From Welwitschia mirabilis (taxonomy: Eukaryota > Gnetophyta > Gnetopsida > Welwitschiales), in contig JBOZIK010000001.1 of assembly GCA_051453625.1 (NCBI GenBank), forward strand, positions 27,666,937 through 27,730,936: 64,000 bases of DNA. Direction: 5' to 3'. This document shows, piece after piece, positions 48,087-60,200 of this stretch. Numbering within the stretch: position 1 is the stretch's first letter; every line of letters begins with the position of its first letter. Under the pieces are notes generated by a model that was not told the DNA's origin, did not search any database, and saw only the letters and a list, made by a program, of their open reading frames with translations. The position numbers and the translations under genes were made by a program.

Positions 48087-49444
48087 TCTTGCAGTGTAAA
48101 TTTATGCAATCTTGAAGTTCTTTAGGTAAGCCTATAAATCAAATTACTTATAGAAAAATACACCTTAGTATAGATAGAAACTTACCTGAATGTCATAATC
48201 CCAAGAAAGGCACTAAGCTCAAAGTTAGAGAATTAATTTGTAAAGGTATTTTTAGTCTTTTTATCTTTAAATAACTAAAAGTAAATAACAAAGTAAAATG
48301 CAATGAAAAGTAAATGGAAATGAAATGCAAATGGAAGTGTACTAAATTCTATTAGATCCTAATCCTCCTGTCATAAGAACTAGCTTCTCTATAATTCAAA
48401 TCAATTAAGAAGAGTACTTAACTTATTATTAATTAATATGAACTATGAGATATACCAAATAGAATATGGAATGTAATGTGGAATGGAAATAGAATAACAA
48501 TGCAAATCTAAACTAACCAAGATCAACCTTGATAAAGGTTACCCTTATGATCTAGATAAATTAGAGAATTATTACTCTAAACTATGATTAATAAAAACAG
48601 TAAGAGACATAAACAAAATTGGAATGAAAATAGTAATTATATTAATTTATAGAATTTTTACATCCACTTATAACAAAGTAGCAGTACCTCAATGGAAGAG
48701 ACTTAGACTAACATAAAGGGAACTCCTCTCTATATCTACTAGATGGACCTCTTTTTTTTTAATCTTTTATCACAAGCATATCGGGTATGAAAGATGATTT
48801 GAAAGTAAGGACAAGGGAGATATTTATAGTTTTTACATTGAAAGTTCTAGAATCATAACCCTAGAAGTTAAAAAAGAAATCCTAGCAGCTCAAGTGAGGC
48901 ACATGATCTAATCACAAGATAATTCAGTCCTGCTTATACAAAATAATTATCATCTTCACTATCATAAGGATGACATTGAAGATGATGCACCATAATAATA
49001 GATAATTAATCAACTTTAAGCTCTACAATTAACCATGTAGTTGGCTTTCAAATGTGTCATTGTCCCCTATGTCATGGAAACAATAATGAGGGTGACACCT
49101 CCTTAGAAAGGTGCTTCATTGACTCTAAGCTCTAGTCCAAATTACTATTGCAATAGGCTAATACAATGCTATCATCCCCTCTGTCATGGAAACGATAGTG
49201 CGAATGACACTTTTCTAAAACCCCTCAAATAAAGTAAATCAGCCTTCTTCATCTTTAATCTTTCTCTAACATACTAAGTACTAGAACATGCCTGAAATGC
49301 CTTCAATTATGCTAAGAATTACATGTTTTAGTAATAATCCCATCGACTCTCTATAATCATCAAAATTATATCTAAACCTATATAAATGTCTTGTAAAAGC
49401 ACTCTAAATATACCATTAAATTCCTATAAATTAACATCATAACA
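48087..49444 (-). repeat. Middle LTR of the Athila-like complex
   Basis: 1,358 bp without gaps; plus-strand edges TCTTGCAGTG and AACATCATAACA. It has the primer site on its 5'-LTR side and a polypurine-tract region on its other side, so it serves two internal regions at once. Three hairpin-like motif copies lie near 48,960, 49,060 and 49,175. A minus-strand CTATAAATATCTCCC TATA box lies near 48,825. Confidence 0.9.
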
Positions 49445-49821
49445 TAGTTTCTACTTAACCTTGTTAGTCCTTGATAAAGTGAGTAATCAACTATATTATG
49501 AGTAAATTTGACTAAAATAATCAGCAACTAGAAAAATGGAATTTAAGTTTAATTTTATCATGTAGGAATAAACAATAAAAATTCATTAACTAATACAATT
49601 ACTAATATATTTATAAGCCCCCTACTTAAACACATCATAATAGAATGAATGAATGTAATACACATAAACAAATCATAAAATGTAATAATGATAGTTGAAA
49701 AAATGGTAATGTGTAAGCATAAATCAAGAAAGTAATGCTAAAACTAATGTGTAAAACTTAAGTAGTAATAATCTCAAAGGATGATGTATGAAAAGTTTAT
49801 TAATGTTTTCTATAAGAGCCA
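49445..49821 (-). other. Second 3' internal end of the Athila-like complex
   Basis: Aligns with 40,176-40,560 from the polypurine tract onward, for example TTGATAAAGTGAGTAATCAA. Its continuation is lost in the 100-N gap at 49,822-49,921, so most of a second internal region may be missing from the assembly. Confidence 0.85.
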
Positions 49822-49921
49822 NNNNNNNNNNNNNNNNNNNNNNNNNNNNNNNNNNNNNNNNNNNNNNNNNNNNNNNNNNNNNNNNNNNNNNNNNNNNNNN
49901 NNNNNNNNNNNNNNNNNNNNN

Positions 49922-50453
49922 GAAGGAGGAGAAGGTTATTTATAGTTTTATATTGAAGATATATAAGCTTAATCCTAGAAGTAAAAAAATAAACCCTAAT
50001 ATCCCAAATAGGTCACTTGATTCCATTATAAAGATAATTATTTCTAACCCTAGAAAAATATCTCGTGTACTTACTATCATGGGGATGATAGAGGGGATGT
50101 CATTCTATGTTAAAAAGCACTTCATTGATTTCATGCCTTGCTATCAACTCCTTAACGTATGTTTATGTTAGTAGTTCTATTGTCCTATTTATCATGGTGA
50201 TGACAAAGGGGATGATAGGCTTCCTTATCTTTAATATCAAAGGTAAGTTAGACTTCTACATGCTAAATCCTTCTTCCAAATATGTAGTATCAAAATAAGC
50301 TTAGGCAACCTTCAAATATGATAATAATCACATGTTTTAATGATCATCCTATTAAATCTCCATAATCATTAGTGTTGCATTCAAACTTGTATAATTATCC
50401 TGCAAAAAAACTCAAAATACACCATCAAATTCCTACAAATTGGCATCACAATA
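49922..50453 (-). repeat. Outer 5' LTR of the Athila-like complex, U3 side only
   Basis: Starts at the gap in the TATA region (TTATTTATAG) and ends GGCATCACAATA, with two motif copies near 50,075 and 50,185. Host integrase resumes directly after it. R and U5 are in the gap. Confidence 0.88.
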
Positions 50454-51200
50454 ATATAGCTTAATTATGATAGTGTTGGATCTCTTAACAAAAATAGAAC
50501 ATTTCATAGCCACTATTAATAAAATATTAAATGGAAAAACCATAAGGTTATTTTTGAAGGAAATCTTTAAACTATTAAAATGTTTAAAATGATTATCTTT
50601 GATTAAGATTCCTTTTTTACTTCTAGATTTTATAAAATATTAAAATATTAATTGAAAACTAAGTTAAATTTAAGCATATCTTATCATCTTGGAATAGCTG
50701 GATAAGTAGAATGCATTAAGAAGGTACTAGAAGTTTTTATTAGAGTATTTACATGAGATCATCCTAGTAGTTGGAATAAGATTCTACATATTATTATATT
50801 TTCTTATAATAGAAGCTACTGTAACTCTATTTAAATGGAGCCCTATGAGGCCTTATATGATAGAAGATAGATAACTTCATCTTCATGATTTTCATTGGTT
50901 TATAAATGATTAAATAAAGAAAAAGTCACATGAAAAAAATTAATAAAATATTAAACCACATTTTTGATAGAGAGAAGAAGCAAACAAATACACGTAAGGA
51001 AATACTTAGAATTTAAATTAGATAACCATGTTTTCCTTAGGGTTTTACATCTGAAAAATGTATTTAGAGCACTAAAAAGATTCAAAATAGATTTTAGATA
51101 CATAATACCATTTACAATAAAATAGGATAAATTAAATGACCTATAATCTAGCTCTAGTTACTAAAATAGAACATTTATGTAATGTTTTTCATGCATAAAT
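50454..51200 (+). pseudogene. Integrase relic, right part, Tekay-like element
   Basis: Reads IMIVLDLLTKIEHFIATINK, matching the I.VVVDRLTKSAHF segment, followed by FLKEIFKLL (the ..F..EI..LHG.P segment). Near 50,745 it reads YLHEIILVVGIRFYILLYFL in shifting frames, where ..W...L...EFAYN.S is expected. It continues 38,250-38,446 across the inserted Athila-like complex. Broken by stops and shifts. Confidence 0.88.
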
Positions 51201-51269
51201 TCTTAAGAAATATGTTTATTATTTAATACACATTTATAATTAGAATAATTTCTTAGTATTCATAGTATG

Positions 51270-51430
51270 TGCTATCTAAAAGAAACTAGCAAAAATCCTA
51301 GAAATAAAGTTTACTTCTTATAGAAGCATGATATTTGCAAGTAAATATTAAATGGAAGAACCATACCCCTAAGGAGAATACTTAGAAAATGAAGGAGGAT
51401 TTTAGAAATAAATATTCTTATCTATTTTAG
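51270..51430 (+). pseudogene. Chromodomain-like C-terminus of the Tekay-like pol
   Basis: Frame reads KWKNHTPKENT, a stop, then KMKEDFRNKYSYLF and a terminal TAG at 51,428. It matches the W.NH..EEATWE.E..M...YP.LF ending of Tekay-type chromoviruses, so this is the natural end of the polyprotein. Confidence 0.8.
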
Positions 51431-51454
51431 AACTCCATATATAGGAGAAATTCT

Positions 51455-51470
51455 CATAAGAAGAAGAGAA
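51455..51470 (+). other. Polypurine tract of the Tekay-like element
   Basis: ATAAGAAGAAGAGAA lies about 25 bp after the pol stop and directly before the LTR start TATTATAC. It is preceded by AGGAGAAATTCT, the decayed form of the usual GGGGACGAAATT block. Confidence 0.7.
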
Positions 51471-52669
51471 TATTATACTTTAGACTTTTAATAATCTAAT
51501 TACATTATTATCAATGTTTCAAGTATAATGTTTGTAAAATACTAGTGTAGACAAGTATATCTTAATATGGTTTTGTAAACTGATGATATAAGAAATTTAA
51601 AACCTAGAATGCTTTTTAAAATGTTAATAGAGACTACTATAAAATTTCCATTAATAATATAACATAATTATAATGTATTAAGTAATTTTTAGTACATACT
51701 TATAATGTCTAAGTAATTTTTAGTTTTGGAGTTAAAACAATTTATTTCTTTTATAACTATAAAACTATATCAATAATATAGATTATGATATACTAAATTA
51801 AATTAAGAGCATGTCAAATTATATATCATACTTAATAAAACTTTGATAAATAATATGTACTAGCATGTACTATAATAAAACATGATGGAAGTTGTCTTGC
51901 TTCAGTAGCAAGGTATCTTAATTAATGTTTCATAGAAATAAGTCTAAGTAATGGATTTATGTATGAATAATAAATTTCTATGTGTAAATATGTCATTAGG
52001 TATTAGGTAATTTTCATTATTTTCTTTAAAAGTTTAGATGATACATTTCATATCAAAAATAATATTGGTATGTGTATTAGATATTTTATTATCTTACTTC
52101 TTATGATTGGAATTTCATTATCACATGACATGAAACTAATGGGGATTATCAAATGGAAAGCTAGACCTCATTAAATTACTTTCATTTCATGAGAGGCTAA
52201 AACTTGATAGACTTAGAATCTAAGAAATAATCAAGAGTTTAACATATGTGATGCCTAAAGGCTAGAACCATAAAATAAGTGATGATTAAAGAATAGGAAA
52301 AAAAAAAGATTTCTAACTTAGTAAAAAGGCCCTAAGTAGAAATGTATTCACTAAGTATTATTTATATAGCTTAGTGTCCTTATATTTGTCTATTCCTTTT
52401 GTGAAAAAGTAACTTTTGAAAATAATTAATCCTTGATCTAATAGTATTTAGTAGGTTGAAACGTATAATATACGATATAAGTATATTCACTATTATGTTT
52501 ATCTATATTTTTTACAATTAATGTAGAAAGGTAAGCTCATATATAAGATGAAAACATAAATATGTTTATGTATGTGTATTTTTATGTGTATGTATATGTA
52601 GGTAAACATAAATGTATATCTATGTAATATTTCTATGTAATATAGTAAATATATAGTGATAAAACTATG

Positions 52670-52744
<75 letters not shown>

Positions 52745-52844
52745 NNNNNNNNNNNNNNNNNNNNNNNNNNNNNNNNNNNNNNNNNNNNNNNNNNNNNNNN
52801 NNNNNNNNNNNNNNNNNNNNNNNNNNNNNNNNNNNNNNNNNNNN

Positions 52845-52882
<38 letters not shown>

Positions 52883-53900
52883 TGTGTGTGTGTGTGTTTG
52901 TTTATCTTTATTATACACTATTCATAGCTAATTATATGATTTATAATATCACTAAATACTTCCTTCTTATGTGCATTCTCTTTACTTTTAATGAAAACCA
53001 TGAAACTCCTACATCATTAATAAATGAGAAAATAGTAGGTTATATGGAATCTAACATTGCATGTCACGTTGGCTTATGATTTTATTGAAAATTTCTAGAT
53101 CATTATGTGTTCATTATGTATACGACACATCATTTAAAAGAGAATAATATAATACTATTTAAATGTATGAATTAAATTTTATTATACGTTTCTAGGATTA
53201 AATAATATAAGTAAAAATAATAAAATTTGATAAAAATGAAAAACATATTCCCATAAAATGCATGTTAATGCCATAATATATGCTCAAAAATCTAAGATAG
53301 TGTCATGGAAATCATGTATTGAAACTAAGATTTTTTCCTAGAGTTATTACAAAGTTTTTATGCTTATGAGAAATATAAATAAGGTTTAATAAGTGAAAGG
53401 TAAAATGTAATAGGGTGAGTTGATCATCCACATTGAATACCACCCATTACCCTTCTCATCCTTCTTCATATGTCAACCTTCCTTTCTTCACACATCAACC
53501 TTTTTCTTCATTTGATTTCACAATCCCTTAGAATTTACTATTACCTTAATATTGATTCCTTTTAAGGATGAAGGTTGTTCTACCTTAAGAATATTATATA
53601 ACTTATGTTCTTTCAAACATGGAGGTGGTTGTTCAAGATTTTGACAATTTTAATAATACTTTAAGAATGTCTAAGAGGAGAAAGGTTAGGTTATCAATCA
53701 TAAGTAATTGTTATGCTTGTTCTTTCTCTAGTATTATTAGGGGTTATGATTTATCTTTCATTTATTTTAATTAGGGTTATAATCATTGATAACGCATGAC
53801 ATCCTATTGAAAAAGAAGAAGAACATAAATATAGCTCTATAGTTTTGATAGCAATATATGTTTTATAGTAATTGATTAGAATTAAAGGGAGGTATTTGTG
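51471..53900 (+). repeat. 3' LTR of the Tekay-like element
   Basis: Matches the 5' LTR in order from TATTATAC on, including GAGAGGCTAAAACTTGATAG near 52,190, TTCAAGATTTTGACAATTTT near 53,632 and a shared AAGAAGAAGAA block near 53,810. It holds a long TG microsatellite that the 5' LTR lacks. Its right end could not be placed. Confidence 0.75.
52674..52898. repeat. (TG)n microsatellite spanning a 100-N gap
   Basis: About 70 bp of TG, the gap (52,745-52,844), then about 54 bp more, with TCTG and TTTG interruptions at the right end. True length unknown. Cys/Val or Thr/His frames here are artefacts. Confidence 0.97.
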
Positions 53901-55800
53901 TTTAATGTATAAGCTTTTAAATCATGACTTATGTTGTAGTAAAGCTCTAGCAGCATTATTTTCACAAGGATAAATCAAGGCACAAAACTAAACAGTGATG
54001 ACACAAATTTATATAACCTACAAATGGTTTAAAACAAAATAAAAATTAATATTATGATGAATAAATATCAATGGTGATATTTAGAAATTAAGATAAATTT
54101 GAAATACAAATCTAAATCATTCAATAGTAAAGTCTTCACTTTAATAATATATAATAAATTTCTAAATAAATCTTAAAGTTGTTAAGTCATGATGGATTGG
54201 ATTGTTGTAATATCATCTCATTTACCACATGAGTAGTGGTGAATTTCTTAGTCATTTTGATCATTTATAACCTAATGAAAACATAGAGATTAAAAAGGCA
54301 ATACCTAAGAACCATCAAGAAAGATGACTATAACCAAGAATTAAACTAAATAAATTCACTTAGAAAATGAAAGCACTTGATAAATATGTAGCCTTATTCA
54401 AGCACTGAAAGTATAATGTTAATTCCAATTAAAAATCAAGGATGAAGGACTACTTCTATTTCACAAAAGAATAAGAATTGTAGTACACTAAAGAAATTAA
54501 AGTAAACTAATATGAGCTCATTAATGTAGCTTTCAAGCTAGCTCGCTCCCAAAGGGAAACCATAGAAATATGTGATGATCTATAATCTAAGAAATAGAAA
54601 TTGAGAACTTTCTTAAGATGGGTTTAGAATGTAATGTTTATAGTGTTTTGCCTTAAAGGCTTAGTGGTGTTAATTATCTTGATGCTGGCACTAGTACTTT
54701 CTATTCAAATAGTTCCAATTTTCAATAATACTTTAGAACTTAACATAATATCTAAAATCATTATGGAATAATACATGATTTTATAGATGATATTAAAAAA
54801 CGTAGAAGACATAATTTTATAATAAAATAAATAATTTAATATCTTTTCCTAAGATAAATTAATATAATATACTTGCTATCAATATTAATTTTTATTTTTT
54901 ATCACACCCTCCTAGTTAAATGTTCTTAGCATCTTAGCAAAAAGGATAATAAATAATGATCTATATTGGAAAATGTTTAAAGAAAAATTGAATCATGAAA
55001 GAATGATATAATTTTTGGACATTTTTAATAAATATTTAAAAAATAATACATCAAAATTAGAAAAATTATTGAAAAATCTAGATGCCATATCCCATAACTA
55101 GAATTGAATATTTGCCTTAAAGTTTAGAAAGATAGAAAACTTTAATACAATTTTTAAGAACATGGTGATATACCTTTAGAGACATTTTTTCATGATATGT
55201 CATTTTATTAGAAAAGAGAAATATGCAATTAAGCTATAATGAAAGGAAAAAGTTATTTAATGATAAATCACAATCTCCATCTTTCAATCAATTTGTTCCT
55301 ATTAATAGTTTAAATTTCTCTTCCTTGGATAAACATAGTGTAAAAGATCAATTCATAATTAAAATATTTTTGCCTCATAATGTTATTTGTTATGAAATTA
55401 AAATGAGGTAAAAATGATAGTGGATGGATGTAAAAATCAAAAATAATAAAATGAGTGTAACACAACCATGTAGCCTATGAATATAAGAGAAAAGTTAGAT
55501 AAGATAATTATTTTATTTTGATTTTTAAGTTTTTTTATTGAATCTCAATATTAAATAAATATAGTATTGATTGACTAACTTATGAAACTTAAAGAGCTTA
55601 TACGAAATCCCAAGTATAGTAGTAAAGAGAATATAATTATAAGATCTCTAATTCCAACCTTTTCTTTCTACATTAAAGATTTTTACAATCATACACATTC
55701 CTTGTTCTAAGCTTTTAAATCATGCTAAGCATCTAGTGTTATGACATTTTATTTCAATAGAGTTAATGTATTATTTCTTTAAGAAATTGATGTTGCATTA
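53901..55800. other. Unassigned segment, possibly holding another minus-strand LTR
   Basis: On the minus strand an AGGAGGG tract near 54,905 is followed by TGATAAAAAATAAAA, a TATA-like ACTATAAACA near 54,645, and an ACAACA end at 53,932. That would give an LTR of roughly 970 bp, but no partner copy was found. The remainder shows no domain. Confidence 0.3.
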
Positions 55801-57033
55801 TGTTGTAGTGTGTATTTGTACAATATTTCATGTTATTATTCAATCCTATCAATGATAGATATATATTGCAAAATATAACACACTAATATACATGGGAGTG
55901 ATCTAAATGTCATAATTCCATTGAAGACATAAGCAAGAAGAAAGAGATTTGAATTTAAATAAAATATTTATGTACTTCCTAAGTAGAACAAAATAATAAT
56001 GAAAAGTAAATAAATGCAAGTAAATAAACTATGCAAATGAGATGCAAGACTAATTTAAATGTAACATCTATTCGATTACCAAATCAACCTATTAAGGAGA
56101 TCAAACCTATATAATATAGATCAATCAAGAAAATTTGTTACTAGAACAAGACTAACCTAAACTATCAGATGCACTAAATAGAGCATGAAAATAATGTGAG
56201 TTAATCTAGAAAATAAAATGCAATGCACTAAAACTATCAATATCAAAATTAATAAAGGTTGTCCTTATGATTTATATAACAAATGAAGTTGTCACAGAAT
56301 CATAAGTAACATAAACCATAAGAGAGATGAACATAACAAAAGATATAAAAATAAAAATAGAGTTTTGATTAATTCAAATCAATATCTATGTTATAAAGTA
56401 GTAGCACCTCAATAAAGGATACACAACCTAACACTAAAAAAGACATTTCTCTGCAACAACAAAAGATGGATCTCCTTCCCTTTAATCTACTATCACAAGA
56501 ATTTCTACTATCAAAGAAGATAAAATTAGAGTTAAGGGTGAAGGAGGTATTTATTACAAACAAAACTTTAAAAATAATAAAAACTAATAAATGTGATAAA
56601 ACCCTAATTATTGCACTATAAGTTCATGAAATATGATAAACATTTTGGATGTTATTTTACTAATCATCAAAATATCACAAAAGATGATTCCACATCATAC
56701 AGGATCCAAATCAGCTACTAGTTTGGTTTAGTAAGTTTCCTAGTTAGCATAACTTATTTTGTCATCCATATTTTCATGTGAATGATAATATTGATGATGG
56801 ACTTCACAAAGATGTTTCTTATGTCATATCAACTCTTTGATTACAGGATTTTTACTTCAAATAGGAAGTACTACAATATGCCTTAAATGCTATCAAATGT
56901 AATGAATATTGCATATTTTCATGATATTTGCTTTAGCTCTTCATTACCATCAAAACTCAACACAAAACTATTTAGTATCTTATAAAACTACTCAAAATAC
57001 CTTATCAAATATGTATAATTTGGTAGCATAACA
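55801..57033 (-). mobile_element. Athila-family 3' LTR
   Basis: Plus-strand edges TGTTGTAGTG and GTAGCATAACA. Aligns with 36,010 at its left end and with 48,087 through the middle (CACCTCAATAAAGGA, GATGGATCTCCTTCC). A purine tract and about 200 bp related to 40,176 follow it, so it is a 3' LTR of a separate minus-strand element. One hairpin-like motif copy lies near 56,765. Confidence 0.85.
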
Positions 57034-57600
57034 TAGTCTTCCATTTAGCTTTATTAGTTCTTTACAAAATTAGGTGACCAACCATAATTATGAGCTAAAC
57101 TGATGATAGATAACTCAAGTAGGAAAATAAAAAATAAACTAAAAAATAATCTTATAAATCTCAAAATGCAAGATAGGAATGTCAAAAATAGATAACTAAA
57201 CATTTTACTTATGTAGAATAAGTGGTCATACTATCATCTTGATGGTTATTTAAATCATGAAGGGGGTGACAGGCTCAAAAAATATTCTTAAAACATAGAA
57301 TCCTATGAAAAAAAGCTTTTAAAAAGATAAATATTAAAACTCAATAAAATTTAACAACCCTACACTTAAATGTATAGCACATTATAAAAATAATCATGTA
57401 TAACATAAAAAATCATGATCGTGAAATGCTAAAAATATAAATTTAATGTGCATAATATCCTAAAAATAAAATTGGACATAATAATAATACTCAAAAAGTA
57501 ATATATATATAAAATCATGAGTTTTTAATATAATTCATGAGGGGAAGATATATAATATAATATAATATAATAAACCACTCCCCTTGTCATACCAAAATAA
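57034..57600 (-). other. 3' internal end of a second Athila-like element
   Basis: Begins with the purine tract AAATGGAAGACTA on the minus strand and resembles 40,176-40,400. A motif copy lies near 57,230-57,285, and an ATAAT-type short tandem repeat at 57,551-57,571. The rest of this element is not seen before the chromovirus. Confidence 0.6.
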
Positions 57601-57609
57601 ACTCCTAAT

Positions 57610-58858
57610 GTGATTTAAGATTAAATACAGGTGAAAAAGATGAAGGATGTTTAAGATCTATATAGAAATAATGGTTAAGAACTATTGTGATGGACCATGT
57701 AGTCTTGTATCCTTATACTCTGACTACCTCTGAGATGTTAACTATCACACTGTGTTCAATGTGTAATATGTAATCAGACACATTTGCAACTACTCCTTTA
57801 TGTGCTGAGCTCTCTTGTTAATACTAGATATCCTTTGACATATCTTGGTAAAGCCTTAGTCTATAACATCTTTAAGGCCTTGTGCTATATCTACTAAGAG
57901 TGTCTATATTTGCTTAAGGGGCATACCAAATATAAGTCTCTATACCTTAGATCTCTTTGCTTCTCCTAGAATATGTATGCCCATGTCTTATAGGCAATGA
58001 TTTGATGTTTGAAGATGTGTTAGTCTCTACTCACCCATAGACTCATGTATATCAAAGCATCAAAAATGGCTAAGGGAAGGCATGGATATCCCAGAGTCTA
58101 TATCTAACAAGCCTTTATCATCATCCTAAGTTTGCTATAAATAAATGTCAATAAGCCCATCTGTTCCCTTGTTTAAACACTACCAACATCTATAAATGTA
58201 TTATTATAACATAGCTATTATGAAAAGATGGACTGATGTTATAAATCAATCCTTTGTGTTAAATCTGATAGGTAGGCAATAAATGTATCATCATAACTCC
58301 TGCCTATCACTAGTAAAATTAGCTAGTAAATCTAATACTGCATCATAAGCATGATGATCCTCTGTATCTCTACCTAAGTAAATGTGCATACTATCAATGC
58401 CATATAATTCAGTAACTGTAGTGATGTGACTAGAGAGAATGGATATGTTTTGGTCATAAATTATAGCTATAATGTTCCATTTTACTAATTTTAAAATTAC
58501 TTTGCATAAAAAGGAACATATGGAATAATATTTCAGGATCAATAGGAATAAAAAGGGATAATTTGAAAAGAATGTAGTCTTTATTACTAATCATAGTAAA
58601 TTACATTCCTCATCATTAACCAATAGCCCTAGACTAGTGGTGAAAGATAAAGGTATGGATTACAACCTGAGTTCCCCTCTTGGGATCCTTTAGGATTAGC
58701 CAAGGCTGTCATTAATTACATCCATCTAATCTATCCATCCTCATGTAATGCCATAGGCTTATATTACATAATGAAGGGATACATATTTTCATATTTAGAT
58801 TACATCCATTCATATATTTTTTAATTATGCTCATTTATTGCTTAATACATTTATTACA
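57610..58858 (-). repeat. Probable 3' LTR of the minus-strand chromovirus
   Basis: Starts on the minus strand near TGTAATAAATG, directly after a purine-rich CTAAGGGTAAGGGAATG tract. Its G+C is higher than in its neighbours. The left edge is uncertain and no second copy is present in the window, so the length is a guess. An open frame at 58,291-58,542 has no recognised motif. Confidence 0.5.
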
Positions 58859-58899
58859 CTACATTCCCTTACCCTTAGGAATTGTACCCATCCTCGAGT

Positions 58900-60200
58900 C
58901 AGGTCTCTTCTCTTGTTGCATCATTTTTAAAGCCATGCTCCTTCAAATTATTTTTTGTTTAGTCTACAAAACATGATATACTTCATTAATATATACATTG
59001 ATAATGTATAACAAAATGGTATTTTAGGATTTATTAAAAATTCTAGGAAAAGTCTCCTACATGTACTCTATATTTTTCCATGTTTCTTTTTATAGTGGGT
59101 ACATTGGATGAGTACTTTAGGATCTTTTCCAGTTGGATAGTAAAGGTCAAGTTAGATTTAAGCATAATATGTTGCTAGTTCGAGGTGTAGTTCTAGTTTC
59201 TGTCTTTGTGATATGGTTTAATCATGATCACATAAAAAACTAGATTATTTAGGACATCTATAAAGAAAGTTCTAGTTTATATGCTAGATCTCCTATTCTT
59301 TTAATGATTTTTAATGGACTAGAGAACTGTGATACTAACTTGTTGTACTTTGCCATCCTTAGGAAGTTCCTTTCTAGCTTGATTCTTAGCTATGCCCTTT
59401 CATCGACTTGGAATGTACAAGTTTGATGTTTTAAATATAATANNNNNNNNNNCTCTATCTTTTTTGATCTCTGTAAAAGATCTAATCATGTAACAGGGGT
59501 AGAATAATTTTTTTCATACATTACTTTGAATGGTAAATATCAAATCGAAGTTTGAAACATATAGCTATAAGAAAATTCTACCAAATGTAGATAGTTCTCT
59601 CATTTTTTAGGCTTTTTTATTACATAACACCTTAGAGTATATTTTAATATATGATTTACTCTTTTAATTTGACCATCTATTTCTGGGTAATATGTAGTGC
59701 GGAAGCTAAGTTTGGTGCCTAAGTGGTAAAAGAAACTTTATCAAAACTTAGGAAACAACTTAAAAATTAGTTAGATACTATGACTAGTAATGCATCATGT
59801 AATTTAAAAACTTCCTATACAAACAAGTGGGCTAATTCTTTGGTTGTGTTAGAGCTTTTAACTATAATGATATGATCCATCTTAGTCAACATATCTACAT
59901 AAATCAAAATTTCATCATACTGTCTGTTAGCAACGGGTAGTCCAGTGATGAAATTTATGGATATTTCCTCCCATTTCCACTGTGGTATTCCTAAAGATTG
60001 AAAGAGACCAGTGGGTCTTTCCTAATCAATATTCATCTACTAGCATATAGGGTAATTGCAAATGTATTCTTTCAAGTCTACTTTCATTCTAAACCAAAAG
60101 TAATATTTTCATAATTGATGGTAATTTTTAAGAAATCTAGGATATCATACATATGAAACTTCATGTAGTTTAGACATTAGCTTACTTATTCATCGGCCTT
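58900..60200 (-). pseudogene. Chromovirus integrase relic
   Basis: Near 60,015 the minus strand reads PTGLFQSLGIPQWKWEEISI, then NFITGLP, aligned to LQPLPIP...WE.ISMDFITGLP, with the first catalytic Asp replaced by Asn. It continues YDEILIYVDMLTKMDHI. Toward the end (59,380-59,250) it reads KYNKLVSQFSSPLKIIKRIG and DLAYKLELS, matching K....Y.GPF.V..RIG..AY.LELP. The chromodomain region after 59,100 is too decayed to name. Stops and frameshifts abound. Confidence 0.85.

Larger units (their letters stand above)
38447..50453 (-). mobile_element. Athila-like complex: LTR-internal-LTR-internal-LTR
   Basis: Left flank ATAAA and right flank ATATA form a target duplication with one change. Counting it once, the interrupted integrase of the host element continues in frame across the junction with normal motif spacing. 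Inside, on the minus strand, stand an LTR (50,453 to 49,922), a gap, a 3' internal end, a second LTR (49,444 to 48,087), primer site, leader, gag, protease, RT, RNase H, integrase, 3' region, polypurine tract and a third LTR (40,175 to 38,447). Conserved phrases such as the FMDDF-like RT site and LIRWILLMQEF mark the Athila group of Ty3/gypsy. Confidence 0.88.
29756..53900 (+). mobile_element. Tekay/Del-like chromovirus, interrupted by two Athila-family insertions
   Basis: A full set of parts in plus-strand order: 5' LTR, Met-tRNA-type primer site, gag with two zinc knuckles, protease, RT, RNase H, integrase, chromodomain-like tail, polypurine tract and 3' LTR. The integrase is split by the complex at 38,447-50,453, and the RT by the LTR at 36,010-36,822. 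LTRs of several kilobases and a C-terminal ATWE-type chromodomain segment fit the Tekay/Del lineage. Every domain has stops. The right end is not resolved; similarity between the LTRs is clear to about 53,900. Confidence 0.85.

Noticed and set aside
52499-53079. Several long frames across the TG array
   Set aside because: Same artefact: a dinucleotide repeat and a 100-N gap.
53911-55724. 16-bp exact direct repeat AAGCTTTTAAATCATG about 1.8 kb apart, as a possible LINE target duplication
   Set aside because: No poly(A), no LINE domain and no clear edges between the copies; short exact repeats are common in DNA this A+T-rich.
57551-57571. ATAAT tandem repeat as a centromeric satellite
   Set aside because: Only about twenty bases; no satellite-length unit is found anywhere in the window.
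58291-58542. Minus-strand frame of 83 codons with a coding-like appearance
   Set aside because: It lies within a probable LTR and has no recognised motif.
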